This document shows positions 50,269 to 59,914 of a stretch of 64,000 nt of DNA, piece by piece. The notes beneath the pieces are model-generated. The model searched no databases. It was given only the letters and a program-made list of their open reading frames with translations, and was not told the origin of the DNA. A program made the position numbers and the translations under genes. Within the stretch, counting starts at the first letter, position 1; each line of letters starts with the position of its first letter. The DNA is taken from contig NZ_FNVT01000029.1 of assembly GCF_900108335.1 (NCBI RefSeq), positions 1 through 64,000 on the forward strand. The letters are read 5' to 3'. The stretch comes from Nonomuraea solani (GTDB lineage: Bacteria > Actinomycetota > Actinomycetes > Streptosporangiales > Streptosporangiaceae).

Positions 50269-51255
50269 ATGGACGGCATGCTGGAGGTTGCCGGGCTGGG
50301 TGAGGTGGAGGAACGGGCGTACCGGTTACTCGTGCGGGCCGGCGAGGCGGACGTGGCCGATCTCGCCGAAGAGCTGGGGCTCACGACGGACGCGACGACC
50401 GGCGCGCTGGCCGCCATGCGGGGCGCCGGGCTGGCGCGCGAGGTGGGGCCGGGCAGGTTCGCGCCGGTGGCGCCGGAGATCGCGCTCGGCCCGAAGCTCG
50501 TACGCCAGCAGGAGACGATCGACTGGGCCCGCCAGGCCGTGGAGCAGCTCGCCGAGGAATATCGGGGCAGTCAGCGCCGCAGGAACGCCGACCACCTGAT
50601 CGAGATCCTGCCGAGCCGGGACGCGCTGCGCGAGCAGGTACGCCACCTGCAGGACACCGCCCGCGAGGAGGTCATGGCCTTCTGCCGGGCGGGGCACGTG
50701 GTGATGCCGTCGTCCGACAACACCGAGGAGCTGGAGGCGCTCGGGCGCGGCGTGGCCTACCGGGTCATCTACGAGCGGGCCCTGGTGGAGGAGCCCGGGA
50801 TGATGGCCAACGTGGCTTATGGGATCGGCCTTGGAGAGCAGGCCAGGGCCGTACGGACGCTGCCGGTCCGGATGATGATCGCCGACCGGGCCACCGCGGT
50901 GCTGCCGCTGGTGCAGCACACGCGCGGCACGGCCGAGCCGACGGCCGCCCTCGTACGCGGAAGCAGCCTGCTGGAGGCGCTGATCGCCCTGTTCGACGTC
51001 CAGTGGGAGCGGGCCACGCCGATCAGGATCCAGGAGGACGGCCGCCTGGCCGACGCCGCCTCGTGCCCGCTGGACGCCGACGAGCTGTACCTGCTGTCGC
51101 TGCTGGTCGCGGGCGTGCCGGAGAAGACGATCGCGAGCCAGCTCGGGCTCAGCCTGCGCACCGTGCAGCGCCGCGTCTACCACCTCATGCAGCTCGCGGG
51201 CGCGCAGACCAGGATGCAACTTGCCTGGCATGCGGCCCGCGAGCGCTGGTTGTGA
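50269..51255 (+). CDS. TrmB-like N-terminal / LuxR C-terminal HTH regulator
   Basis: 328 residues. The N-terminal 65 residues form a TrmB-like winged helix (ERAYRLLVRAGEADVADLAE). A coiled linker (RQQETIDWARQAVEQLAEEY) leads to a ligand domain, and the C-terminal 60 residues are a LuxR HTH (LSLLVAGVPEKTIASQLGLS, LRTVQRRVYHLM). This two-HTH layout is common in actinomycetes near secreted peptidase genes. The stop precedes the convergent S8 peptidase stop directly, and the two may be functionally linked. Confidence 0.82.
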   Translation: MDGMLEVAGLGEVEERAYRLLVRAGEADVADLAEELGLTTDATTGALAAMRGAGLAREVGPGRFAPVAPEIALGPKLVRQQETIDWARQAVEQLAEEYRGSQRRRNADHLIEILPSRDALREQVRHLQDTAREEVMAFCRAGHVVMPSSDNTEELEALGRGVAYRVIYERALVEEPGMMANVAYGIGLGEQARAVRTLPVRMMIADRATAVLPLVQHTRGTAEPTAALVRGSSLLEALIALFDVQWERATPIRIQEDGRLADAASCPLDADELYLLSLLVAGVPEKTIASQLGLSLRTVQRRVYHLMQLAGAQTRMQLAWHAARERWL

Positions 51256-54200
51256 CTACTTGACCCCGTACGCCCGGGTGACGGTCTGCTCGAACCGGCC
51301 GCCGTTCGGGCCGGTCGCGGTGACCCGCAGCGAGACCCCGGTGCCGGTGGGCCGGTGCGCCACCAGCGACGTGTACCGGCCGTGGCCCAGAGGCACGAGC
51401 GGCAACCGGCGCCAGGTCGAGCCGTCGTCGTAGGACATCTCGACGGTCAGCGAGCTCGACCCGGGCGCGGCGAAGCCGAGCAGCGCCGCCCTCGGCACCC
51501 GTCCTTCGAGGTCGGTGGGCAGGTCGTAGTCCACGCCCAGCAGCGGCAGCGCCTTGGTGCCCTCGGAGCGGGCCGACCTGAACGTCCAGGCGCTCTTCGT
51601 GGCCGTGGCGTAACGCCACTCCTCCGAGGTCCGCGTCGTGGACAGCTCCAGACGGTACTCGGCGTTCTCCGCCACGGCGGGCAGATCGCCGAACAGGTCG
51701 TCGCGCTCCTCCACCAACCGGCCGTTCCGGTAGTAGCGGGCCGCCGTGGTGTCCCTGTCGGCGCTCTCGAACGCGTAGCCGCGGTGCCCGTCGGCGTCCA
51801 CGAACTCCGGCACCCGCACCGACAGCACGTCACCCGTCCGGGTGGCGGTCTCGACGACCGGGCGTACGACGGGGGCGAACCAGCGTTCCTTGACGACCTC
51901 GCCCGCCCGGTACGTCCGCGGCCCGTCGGTCAGGCCGCCGCGCAGCCGGCTCATCGACTCCCAGGTCAGCGCGTGCTGGACCACGTGCTGCCACTGGGTG
52001 TCGCCCGAGCTGACGTACTCGGCCCTGCGCAGCGGCGTCGGCAGGATGCGCTGGGTCTCCATCTGCAGGCCCAGGTCGTACGTCTGCCAGGGCCGCCAGC
52101 CGAACCGCTGGTCCTTGCCGAAGCCCTCGCCGCCGGACTCGTGGTAGCCGGAGTCGACCAGGGCGGTGTTGCGCCAGCTCACCTCGTGCACGATCCGCTG
52201 GGGGATCCGGCCGGACGAGACCTGCATGACCTCGTACAGGTAAGGGGTCGCGAACGCCCCCGTCACCTCCAGCGTGGCCCTGCCCGCCTGCTTCAGCAGC
52301 ACCTGACCGCGGTCGTGCGTGATCAGCAGGGTCGGGATCGGGTCGCGGTCGCCGACCGGGGACCAGGGCTGCCACATCGCGCGGCCGTCGGGGCCGACGA
52401 CGATCGCCGCCGCCGCGCCGGCCTCGGCCAGCTCCTTGACCTTGTCGTCCCAGTCGCCGAACTCCTCGCTGACGACGACGACGGCCTTGCCCTTGACGTC
52501 GCCCCCGGCCTTGACGAGCCGCCAGCGCCTGGTGCCGGTGATCTCCGGCGACCTGATCGCGGGCCGCACGACCAGCGTGTCGCGGCCCAGCCTGGCCGAC
52601 ACCCGGGGCGCGGCGAGCTGCCAGCGGGAGGAGAACTCGAACGTGCCGTTGGCGACCTGCGCGGTCGGGGTGACCGCCAGGCCCTCGACGGAGGGGAAGT
52701 TCATCGAGCCCAGAATGATCTCGCGGGAGCCGTACGTGCGGTGGGTGAAATAGGTGGAGATGCCGTCCTGGATCACCGGCTGGGAGGTCTTGATCTCCAC
52801 GGGGACGGCGGTCCTGGCGTCGAGCACCACCTCCATGTCCCTGTCGACCCGCAGCTCGGGCTTGACGACGAGGGTGTCCATGGGCAGCTCGTCGCTGGTC
52901 TCGCCCATGATGGCCTGCGTGTGGTACGTGCCCTCGGGCACCTCCACGGTCCAGCCCTCGTTCTCGAACAGGATGTAGCCGTACACGTCGTCGCGGCTGG
53001 CGGCGCCGTACATGGCGATGAACGGGACCCGGGCCGGGCCGCCGTCGCGCTCGACGGCGGTGAAGTTCACCTTGTGCATCTTGCCGCGGCGGGTCAGCAC
53101 GATCGTGGTGTGCGCGACCGCGGTGCCGTCGGTGGCGGTGACGGAGCCGGTGTGCCGGCCGTGCGCCAGCTTCGCCAGGTCCACCTTGGCCTCGACCGTG
53201 GCGGTCGAGCCCGGCTCCACCGTGACCGTCGTGGCGGACAGGCTCAGCGCGCCCGCGCCGGGCGCGGTGCCGTCCAGGTTGGTCAGGGCGGGGGTGAGCG
53301 TCAGCGTGACGGGGGCCTGGCCGGAGTTGCCGTAGGTGATGGTGCCGCCGGGGGCGGTGGTGTCGCCGTCCTCGTGCACGCCCATGCTGATCGAGGCGGT
53401 GGCGGTCACGGTCTGCCGTACGGCCTTCGCCACGTCCAGGCGGCCGCCGCCCTGCTCGTACGCGGTCTGCCCGTCGATCGTCTTCGCCGTGGACACCAGG
53501 GCGTCCTTGAGCTGCCCGGCCTTCCACTCGGGGTGCCGCTGGGCCAGGATCGCCGCCGCGCCGGCCACGTGCGGCGTGGCCATGGACGTGCCGGAGAGCT
53601 TCGTGTGCAGGTCGTCGACCGGCGTCCCGAGGCTCGTCCCCGCCGCCCGGGCGGCGATGATGTTCACGCCGGGGGCGGTGATGTCCGGCTTGAGCGCCTC
53701 GTCCAGGCGTGGGCCCCGGCTGGAGAAGGGGGCGAGCGCGTCGTTGGCGTCCACGGCGCCGACGGTCAGCGCCGAGGTGGCGGCGCCGGGCGAGCCGACC
53801 TCGTACTCGCCGCCCTCGTTGCCGGCCGCGATGACGAACAGCGCGCCGGTCTCCGCCGTCAGCGTGTCCACGGCGGTGCTGAGCGGGTCGGTGCCGTCGG
53901 TGGCGCCGCCGCCGAGGCTCATGTTGATCACATCGGCGCCGCTCTCCCTGGCCGCCCACTCCATGCCGGCGAGCACCTGGGACTCCGTGCCGCTGCCGCG
54001 CGCGTCGAGAACCTTGCCGATCACCAGCTCGGCACCGGGAGCGACGCCCTTGCGCAGGCCCTTCGAGGCGGCGCCGGTGCCCGCCACGGTGGCGGCGACG
54101 TGGGTGCCGTGCCCGTGCTCGTCCTTGGCCGAGCCGGTGTCGGTGAAGTCGCGGGTCGCGGTGACCTTGGCGGCGACGTCGGCGTGGGCCGGGTCGATGC

Positions 54201-54834
54201 CGGTGTCCAGGACGGCCACCTTGACGCCCTTGCCGTCGTACCCGTCCTGCCACGCCTGCGGGGCGCCCACCTGCGGGACGCTGTGCTCCAGCGACGCGGT
54301 GACCTTCCCGTCCAGCCAGATCTTGGCCAGCCCGTCGCGCAGGCGCGGCTCGGCGGTGGCGGCGCTCCACAGGACGGGTAGTTCGTCCTTGTCCGCCCGT
54401 AAGGCCCGTGCCTTGACGCTGCGCAGCGTGATCGCCTGGTCGTCGGCCTTCTCGTACGACAGGAGGAGCGGCAGGGTGTCGCTGCGCTCGTCGTCGTACC
54501 CCTGCTCGATCAGGTCGCCGACCGAGAACAGCCGCTCGTCCATGAGCCCGCGCGACAGGTACGGCACCATGTCGGCGGGCGTGACCACCAGGTCGCCGTT
54601 CTCCTCCCTGGTGAAGAACCTCACGTCCTCCCGGCCCTTGGCGGGCCGCACGGTCGCCGAGCGCCTGCCGCCGGCGAACTCCCGCACCGACACCACGTCA
54701 CCGGTGATCAGCGTGACGTGGCGCAGGGCGCCGGGGGCTGTGGCGGGCTCGGGTGCGGCGGCCTGCGCCGGCACCGGTACGGCCAGCATCGCCAGGCCCA
54801 CACCGGCGGCGCCGAAGCGGGTGATCCATCTCAT
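51256..54834 (-). CDS. Secreted subtilisin-like serine peptidase (S8)
   Basis: 1192 residues. A signal peptide ends near residue 25 (AQAAAPEPA). An inhibitor I9-like propeptide reaches about 190. The peptidase domain has the catalytic triad Asp210 (VAVLDTGID), His242 (GHGTHVAAT) and Ser417 (SGTSMATPHVAG). Beta-sandwich modules follow, with a protease-associated-like region near residues 790-850, and the C-terminus is Ser/Thr-poor. It is an exported protease for nutrient or developmental use. Its size matches the large multi-domain S8 peptidases of Streptomyces and Nonomuraea. Confidence 0.92.
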   Translation of the reverse strand: MRWITRFGAAGVGLAMLAVPVPAQAAAPEPATAPGALRHVTLITGDVVSVREFAGGRRSATVRPAKGREDVRFFTREENGDLVVTPADMVPYLSRGLMDERLFSVGDLIEQGYDDERSDTLPLLLSYEKADDQAITLRSVKARALRADKDELPVLWSAATAEPRLRDGLAKIWLDGKVTASLEHSVPQVGAPQAWQDGYDGKGVKVAVLDTGIDPAHADVAAKVTATRDFTDTGSAKDEHGHGTHVAATVAGTGAASKGLRKGVAPGAELVIGKVLDARGSGTESQVLAGMEWAARESGADVINMSLGGGATDGTDPLSTAVDTLTAETGALFVIAAGNEGGEYEVGSPGAATSALTVGAVDANDALAPFSSRGPRLDEALKPDITAPGVNIIAARAAGTSLGTPVDDLHTKLSGTSMATPHVAGAAAILAQRHPEWKAGQLKDALVSTAKTIDGQTAYEQGGGRLDVAKAVRQTVTATASISMGVHEDGDTTAPGGTITYGNSGQAPVTLTLTPALTNLDGTAPGAGALSLSATTVTVEPGSTATVEAKVDLAKLAHGRHTGSVTATDGTAVAHTTIVLTRRGKMHKVNFTAVERDGGPARVPFIAMYGAASRDDVYGYILFENEGWTVEVPEGTYHTQAIMGETSDELPMDTLVVKPELRVDRDMEVVLDARTAVPVEIKTSQPVIQDGISTYFTHRTYGSREIILGSMNFPSVEGLAVTPTAQVANGTFEFSSRWQLAAPRVSARLGRDTLVVRPAIRSPEITGTRRWRLVKAGGDVKGKAVVVVSEEFGDWDDKVKELAEAGAAAAIVVGPDGRAMWQPWSPVGDRDPIPTLLITHDRGQVLLKQAGRATLEVTGAFATPYLYEVMQVSSGRIPQRIVHEVSWRNTALVDSGYHESGGEGFGKDQRFGWRPWQTYDLGLQMETQRILPTPLRRAEYVSSGDTQWQHVVQHALTWESMSRLRGGLTDGPRTYRAGEVVKERWFAPVVRPVVETATRTGDVLSVRVPEFVDADGHRGYAFESADRDTTAARYYRNGRLVEERDDLFGDLPAVAENAEYRLELSTTRTSEEWRYATATKSAWTFRSARSEGTKALPLLGVDYDLPTDLEGRVPRAALLGFAAPGSSSLTVEMSYDDGSTWRRLPLVPLGHGRYTSLVAHRPTGTGVSLRVTATGPNGGRFEQTVTRAYGVK

Positions 54835-55005
54835 GAACGAACCTACTTTGACTCGTCGCGCTATTCGTTCAAGAGAATGAAGGATCAGACCGGTCCAGAG
54901 GCACCCCTATGGCCTGGCTAAACAGCGACATGTCATGAATATGACACCTTCACTTCACCGACGTGAGCGGCAGCCGGCGCCCGGCCGCGACGTCCTTGGC
55001 GGTGA

Positions 55006-56385
55006 TCAGGTTGAGCACGATGTCCCCTTCGAAGAGGGGGTGTCGCCGGCCGGCAGCGCGCCCGTCGTGACGTACCGGCTGACGTGGTCGATCACGCACG
55101 GGTTGGCCATGGCGGCGAACAGGTTGTGCCCGGGGCCGTCAAACTTGATCATCCGGCTGCCGGGCACCTGGGCGGCCACCCGGGACGTGCCGCCGAAGTC
55201 GAGCCAGGTGCCGGCGCCGAGCAGCGGCGGGAGCGTGCGGGGCAGCGGCTTCGGCGGGTTGCTGACCGGGGCCGGCCAGCCGGCGCAGGTGAGCGGGAGG
55301 TGCCAGGCGAGCGGGAACACGCCGCCCAGGTTGGGGGCGACCTTGTCCAGGCGCTTGACCGTACGCGCGACCTGCTTCGGCCCGGTGGGACGGGGGAAGT
55401 CGAGGCACTCCTTCACCCCGCCGCCCGACAGTCCCGGGTACGGGTTCTTCTCGGAGGCGGCGAAGTTCGAGGCGTCACCGCGCTCCGCCTCCCCGATGGC
55501 CGCCGTGAGCCTGGCGTAGTTCGACGAGTCCCACCTGACCTGCTGGAACAGCAGCATCCGCAGTTGCGCCCCGGTGTAGGCCGCGTTCACCTTCGGGGCC
55601 GGGATCGGTTTCTTGTCCGCGGCGGCGACCAGGGCCCGCCAGCGCCGCTCCAGCTCCGGTCCGCCCTGCTCGAAGAAGCGGTCCATCAGGGGCTCGTAGT
55701 CGCGGGCGAGGGCGTCGAGCTCACGCTGCCAGTCGCGCGGGCTGTGGTTGCCCGTGCCGTCGATGTAGATGGTGCGCACCCTTTCTGGGAACTGCCGGGC
55801 GTACGCCTGGGCGATGGTGCCGCCGTACGAGGTGCCGATGAAGTTCATCTCCTTCTCGCCGAGGGCCCGGCGGATGGCGTCGGCGTCGCGGGCGTCGCTC
55901 GCGGAGTCCATGTGGTCGAAGAGGCCGGGGTCGGTGCTGCGGCACTTGTCCGCCCTGGCCCGGTTCTCGGCCGCGAGGCGGTCGAAGGCGGCCTGGTCCG
56001 CGGGCACGCGGTCCGGCGTGCGGACGAGGCCCCAGTCGCAGTTCAGCACCGGGGTGCTGAGGCCGGGATAGCCGCGCGGGTCCCAGGTGATGACGTCCAT
56101 CGACTCCCGGATCTTGGCGAAGATCTGCGGCCGCGCCCCCAGGGCGGCGATCTGGCCGCCCTGGGGGCCGCCGAAGTTGATCAGCACGGAGCCCTTCCTG
56201 GTTCCGGTGGCGGGCAGGCGGGCCATCTTGAGATTGAGCTTCCGGGTGCTGCCCGGCGCCAGGGCCACGGGCAGGTCCGCGCACCGCAGCGCGGACTGCC
56301 CGGGGCAGGCGGTCCACTGGAGCTCTTCGGCGGCGGCCGGGGCGGGGGTGGTCAGCACGGTCAGTGCCAGCAGAGTTCTGATCAC
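55006..56385 (-). CDS. Secreted alpha/beta hydrolase (tripeptidyl aminopeptidase-like)
   Basis: 459 residues from a GTG at 56385. Signal peptide (LLALTVLTTPAPAAA). SVLINFGGPQGGQIAALGAR is the oxyanion-region motif of S33 proteases, GTSYGGT holds the nucleophile Ser, and the C-terminal GPGHNLF has the catalytic His. Family TAP-type peptidases remove N-terminal tripeptides in the medium. It lies on the same strand as the S8 peptidase, about 170 bases downstream of nothing obvious, and may share its control. Confidence 0.82.
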   Translation of the reverse strand: MIRTLLALTVLTTPAPAAAEELQWTACPGQSALRCADLPVALAPGSTRKLNLKMARLPATGTRKGSVLINFGGPQGGQIAALGARPQIFAKIRESMDVITWDPRGYPGLSTPVLNCDWGLVRTPDRVPADQAAFDRLAAENRARADKCRSTDPGLFDHMDSASDARDADAIRRALGEKEMNFIGTSYGGTIAQAYARQFPERVRTIYIDGTGNHSPRDWQRELDALARDYEPLMDRFFEQGGPELERRWRALVAAADKKPIPAPKVNAAYTGAQLRMLLFQQVRWDSSNYARLTAAIGEAERGDASNFAASEKNPYPGLSGGGVKECLDFPRPTGPKQVARTVKRLDKVAPNLGGVFPLAWHLPLTCAGWPAPVSNPPKPLPRTLPPLLGAGTWLDFGGTSRVAAQVPGSRMIKFDGPGHNLFAAMANPCVIDHVSRYVTTGALPAGDTPSSKGTSCST

Positions 56386-56475
56386 CCGGAGAACGCTACG
56401 AACGGCGGGCCGGTCCGCTCTGCCTCCGGAAGTAGCCGTCTTTGTCCACGAAAGTTGATGAGTAGGGTGTGGCGC

Positions 56476-57462
56476 ATGGCGTGGTTCGCGCGGGTTGTGG
56501 CGGTCGTGATCGCCGATGCGACGCTGTTGTGGCTGGACGGGATGGCTTTCGCCGGATACGCCGTGCTGACGGCGCTCGCCATGACGGCCGCCCGCCGGCT
56601 GCCCCTCGCCGCGTTCTTGGCCGCCGTGACCATGGCGTTGTTCACCGGCGGGTCGTACGCGCTGCTGGTCTGCACCGCGTACGAGGCCGGGCAGCGCATC
56701 TCCACGCGCAGGGACGTGGTGGTGATCGCCGGCGCGGTGGTGGCGCACCTGGGCGTGCTGCTGATGGCGGCGGAGCGATCGCTGATCGCGGACGAGCCGG
56801 TCGGCGTGCTGGCCCGGGTCGGGGTTCTCACGGTGCTGCCGGTGATGGCCGGGCGCTACCTCGCCCAGCAGCGCGAGCTGACCGCCGCCAGGGAGCGGCT
56901 GCGCATCGCACGCGACATGCACGACTCGCTCGGCCACCTGCTCAGCCTGGTGTCGGTGCGGGCGGCGGAGCTGGAGGTCGGGCCGTTGCCGCCCGAGCAG
57001 CGGCGGGCCGTACGCGGCCTGGCGGGCGCGGCGCGGGCCGCCGTCGCCGAGCTGCACCAGGTGGTGGGCGCCCTGCGGCACACCGGCGGGCCCGGCCTGG
57101 CGGACGTCGATGAGCTGGTCGAACGGTTCCGGGCGGCGGGCGGCGAGGTCACGTTCGAACGGATCGGGCCGGCCGCGCCGCTGACCGGCGAGTCCGCCTA
57201 CCGGGTCGTCCAGGAAGGGCTGACGAACGCGGCCAAGCACGCTCCCGGCGCGCCGGTCCGCGTGTCGCTCGACTGGCAGCCCGACGCCCTCCTCGTCACC
57301 GTGGTGACGCCGGGCGCGCGCTCGGGGAGCGCGGGCGGGCACGGCCTTGCCGGGCTGGCCGAGCGGGTGCGCGAGGAGGGCGGGTTGCTGCGGGTGCACG
57401 ACGAGCCGCACGAGTTCCGGCTGGTCGCGATGCTGCCGGTCCAGGTGGGGGCGGCCGCTTGA
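56476..57462 (+). CDS. NarL-type sensor histidine kinase
   Basis: 328 residues. Four or five membrane helices fill residues 1-125. HisKA_3 has His149 in IARDMHDSLGHLLSLV. The HATPase_c end has VVQEGLTNAAKHAPG, and GGHGLAGLAERVREEGG as the G-box. It senses a membrane or extracellular signal and phosphorylates the downstream regulator; the genes overlap by 4 bases. The ATG at 56476 is preferred; an ATG at 56458 is also in frame. Confidence 0.88.
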   Translation: MAWFARVVAVVIADATLLWLDGMAFAGYAVLTALAMTAARRLPLAAFLAAVTMALFTGGSYALLVCTAYEAGQRISTRRDVVVIAGAVVAHLGVLLMAAERSLIADEPVGVLARVGVLTVLPVMAGRYLAQQRELTAARERLRIARDMHDSLGHLLSLVSVRAAELEVGPLPPEQRRAVRGLAGAARAAVAELHQVVGALRHTGGPGLADVDELVERFRAAGGEVTFERIGPAAPLTGESAYRVVQEGLTNAAKHAPGAPVRVSLDWQPDALLVTVVTPGARSGSAGGHGLAGLAERVREEGGLLRVHDEPHEFRLVAMLPVQVGAAA

Positions 57463-58094
57463 TCAGGGTGCTGATCGCGGACGACGAGCCGCTCATCACG
57501 GCGGGCATCAGGACCGTGCTGGAGTCGGCCGGGGACATCGAGGTGGTGGCGGGCGCGGCGAACGGGCGCGAGGCCGTGGCGGCCGCCCGCCGGCACCGCG
57601 TGGACGTGGCGCTGCTCGACATCTCGATGCCGGTGCTGGACGGGCTGGCCGCGGCGGCTCAGTTGGGCGGGCCGCGGGTGGTGATGCTCACGGCGTTCGG
57701 GGACGAGGAGAACGTACGGCGAGCCCTCCAACAAGGCGTTTCCGGATTTGTCCTGAAAAGTTGCGACCCCGACGAGCTCATTCGCGCCGTCCGGGCCGCC
57801 CACGCCGGGCAGGCGTACCTCTCCCCGGCCGTGACGCGGCACGTCCTCGGCATGGTCTCCTTCGGCGGCGGCGACCGCGCCCGGGAGGCGGACCGGCGGC
57901 TGTCCGTCCTGACGCCCCGGGAGCGCGAGGTGCTCACCCACGTGGCCGAGGGGTTGTCCAACGCGGAGGTGGGCAGGCGGGTCCACATGAGCGAGGCCAC
58001 GGTCAAGACGTACGTGAGCCGCGTCCTGGCCAAGCTCGGCTGCGCGAACCGCGTACAGGCCGCACTCCTGCTCAGAGACGCCGCCCAGGACTGA
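57459..58094 (+). CDS. LuxR-type response regulator
   Basis: 211 residues. Receiver domain with D8/D9 and phospho-acceptor Asp54 in ALLDISMPVLDG, and Lys104-equivalent in FVLKSCDPDEL. LuxR HTH: LTPREREVLTHVAEGLSNAE, VKTYVSRVLAKLGC. It starts at a TTG within the kinase stop (TTGA overlap). Targets are unknown; the truncated ABC exporter next door could be a former target, as kinase/regulator pairs often flank ABC exporters. Confidence 0.88.
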   Translation: MIRVLIADDEPLITAGIRTVLESAGDIEVVAGAANGREAVAAARRHRVDVALLDISMPVLDGLAAAAQLGGPRVVMLTAFGDEENVRRALQQGVSGFVLKSCDPDELIRAVRAAHAGQAYLSPAVTRHVLGMVSFGGGDRAREADRRLSVLTPREREVLTHVAEGLSNAEVGRRVHMSEATVKTYVSRVLAKLGCANRVQAALLLRDAAQD

Positions 58095-58123
58095 CCGTGT
58101 ACGCCCACCACAGCTCATCGCCA

Positions 58124-58403
58124 CGACCATGACCGCCGCGAACGCGTCCACCCGCAGGTCCCGTTCGAGGCTCGCGGCCAGCCGAGCCGCGAAGAAGCGG
58201 CGTACCACGGCCATGGAGAAGCGGGCGAGTGCGAGGACGAGCAGCAGGGTCAGCCAGGGCGGCAGCGCCTGCCGCCCGGTCATCAGGACGTGGTCGACGA
58301 TCTGGCGGAGCACCAGGGGAGACAGGACGTTGAGCGCGCCGGTGACGGCGGAGAGCGCCAGCCCGATGGCCGCGCGCCGGTCTCTGATCGTGGATAAGAG
58401 CAT
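58124..58403 (-). pseudogene. N-terminal stump of an ABC-type exporter
   Basis: Starting at an ATG at 58403, the frame encodes the first two helices of an ABC exporter transmembrane domain (RRAAIGLALSAVTGALNVLS, PLVLRQIVDHVLMTG, then ARFSMAVVRRFFAARLAASL) and ERDLRVDAFAAV. Here family homology ends about residue 93, just before the response-regulator stop region, and unrelated sequence follows. The remaining helices and ABC domain are absent. Clean truncation by deletion is likely. Confidence 0.65.
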
Positions 58404-58473
58404 GAAAAGCAGAAATGCCCGGCCGTGTACGGCCGAGCTGTGATCATTATATCGGGTAACGGGAAGGTGGAAC

Positions 58474-59043
58474 ATGGCTTTCGATCACAACGACCACTAC
58501 CACCGGGCACTGCTGCGCCTCGCCCCCCGCGACGGGAAGGCGCTGGACGTCGGGTGCGGGACCGGGCGGTTCGCGCGGCGGCTCGCGGCGCGCGGGCTGG
58601 AGGTCGACGCGGTGGACCCGGCCCCGGAGGTGATCGAGGCCGCCGCCCCCGCACCCGGCGTCCGCTACCTCCATGCCGACATCACGGACATGGAGCTGCC
58701 CCAGGGCCATTACGCCTACATCTCGTGCCTGGCGAGCATCCACCACGTGCCGTTCGGCACCGTCGCCGCGCTGCGGGACGCGCTGGCGCCCGGCGGCGTG
58801 CTGGCCATCCTCGGCTGCTACCCCGAGCGGACGGTCACGGACTACGCCTGGAGCGCCGTCGCCATCCCGGTGAACGCGGCCGCCCGGCTCGCGAACTCCG
58901 GCCGTGGCACCGCGAGCCCCGCCCCGGTGCGGCAGCCCGAGATGTCCCTGGAGGAGATCAGGCAGGAGGCCGGCGTGCTCCTGCCTGGATCAACTCTCCG
59001 CCGCCTGCTCTTCTGGCGGTACCTGCTCGTCTATCGCCGCTAG
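58474..59043 (+). CDS. Class I SAM-dependent methyltransferase
   Basis: 189 residues. Motif I ALDVGCGTGRFARRL and the post-I acidic DAVDPAPE are clear, followed by DITDMELP and YISCLASIHHVP. An Asn/His-rich start (FDHNDHYHRALLRLAP) is family-typical for small UbiE/Tam-like enzymes. Substrate unknown. It overlaps the stop of the convergent secreted-protein gene by 4 bases. Confidence 0.85.
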   Translation: MAFDHNDHYHRALLRLAPRDGKALDVGCGTGRFARRLAARGLEVDAVDPAPEVIEAAAPAPGVRYLHADITDMELPQGHYAYISCLASIHHVPFGTVAALRDALAPGGVLAILGCYPERTVTDYAWSAVAIPVNAAARLANSGRGTASPAPVRQPEMSLEEIRQEAGVLLPGSTLRRLLFWRYLLVYRR

Positions 59044-59822
59044 TTGTAGCGGTACAGCCTGGTGGCCTTGCGCCGGCCGTGGTCGAACACCGAGGCCCGG
59101 TACATGCTGATCGACAGCTCGCCGTGCTCGGCCTTGCCGCACGTGTTCAGCCCGGCGAGCTGGTGGATCTCGAAGCGGGCCGTCGGGTCGCCGCCCACGA
59201 AGTACTCGGCGCGGGCCTGGTACTCGTCGGCCTTGGTGTCGCAGGCGTACACGACCGTCTTGCGCTCGGAGAAGCAGGTGCTGGCGGCGGCCTTCGTCGA
59301 GGTGCACACCTTCGATTTGGCCTGGGCCGTGGCCGGGGTGGTGCGGGTGTCGCGCTTGACCGGGTACTTGGCGACGTTCTGGACCGTCTTCCAGCGGCCG
59401 TACTTCACGCGGTGGCCGCCCCGGTAGAGGGAGGCGCGGAAGGTCACGGTCTTGCCGATCTCGCGGTTGCCGCGTACCTCGCCGTTGCGGGCGAGGTTGT
59501 GGATGACGTACTTGGTGCCCAGGTAGCCGTTCAGGTAGTACTCGACCGCCGGGTGGAGCTTGTCGTCGGCGGTGTCCTCGACCGTGATGCCCGGCCGGTC
59601 GCTCCCGTCGGGGCCCACGCACACCTCGGCGCCCTTGAGCCGGGCGCACGTGGGATCGGCGGCGGCCTCCTCCGTGGCGGTCGTCGGAGCCGAGACGGGG
59701 ACCGCCGTCGGAACGGCGGCCACGGACGCCGGGCGAGGCCCGACCTCGGCCGCCGCCCCGTCGATGCTGAGCGCGGTGGCCACCAACATGGCCGTCGCGA
59801 TGAATGTGCGCTTTAACGCCAC
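59040..59822 (-). CDS. Secreted protein with repeated beta-strand modules
   Basis: 260 residues from a GTG at 59822 (GAGG 8 bases upstream). Signal peptide (RTFIATAMLVATALSIDGAA). The mature chain has an Ala/Thr-rich linker, CARLKGAEVCVGPDGSDRPG and several YFLGTK-like aromatic strands, with about six cysteines. No family recognised. Possibly a spore- or hypha-coat-associated protein; this is a guess. Confidence 0.6.
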   Translation of the reverse strand: MALKRTFIATAMLVATALSIDGAAAEVGPRPASVAAVPTAVPVSAPTTATEEAAADPTCARLKGAEVCVGPDGSDRPGITVEDTADDKLHPAVEYYLNGYLGTKYVIHNLARNGEVRGNREIGKTVTFRASLYRGGHRVKYGRWKTVQNVAKYPVKRDTRTTPATAQAKSKVCTSTKAAASTCFSERKTVVYACDTKADEYQARAEYFVGGDPTARFEIHQLAGLNTCGKAEHGELSISMYRASVFDHGRRKATRLYRYN

Positions 59823-59914
59823 TCGGACCTCACCAGCCTCGTTTGTCACACTGCTTTGCCTGGGTGTGACGCGGAAAATGGGAGAAAGGTTCCGATCGGT
59901 TCAGCGCCCGTTCA

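Noticed and set aside
51355..54381. 1008-codon plus-strand open frame opposite the S8 peptidase
   Set aside because: The minus strand has a signal peptide and full catalytic triad; this frame is low-complexity Arg/Gly/Val/His and has no RBS.
55084..56460. Plus-strand extension upstream of the histidine kinase
   Set aside because: Shadow of the alpha/beta hydrolase gene; the kinase begins at 56476 by domain content.
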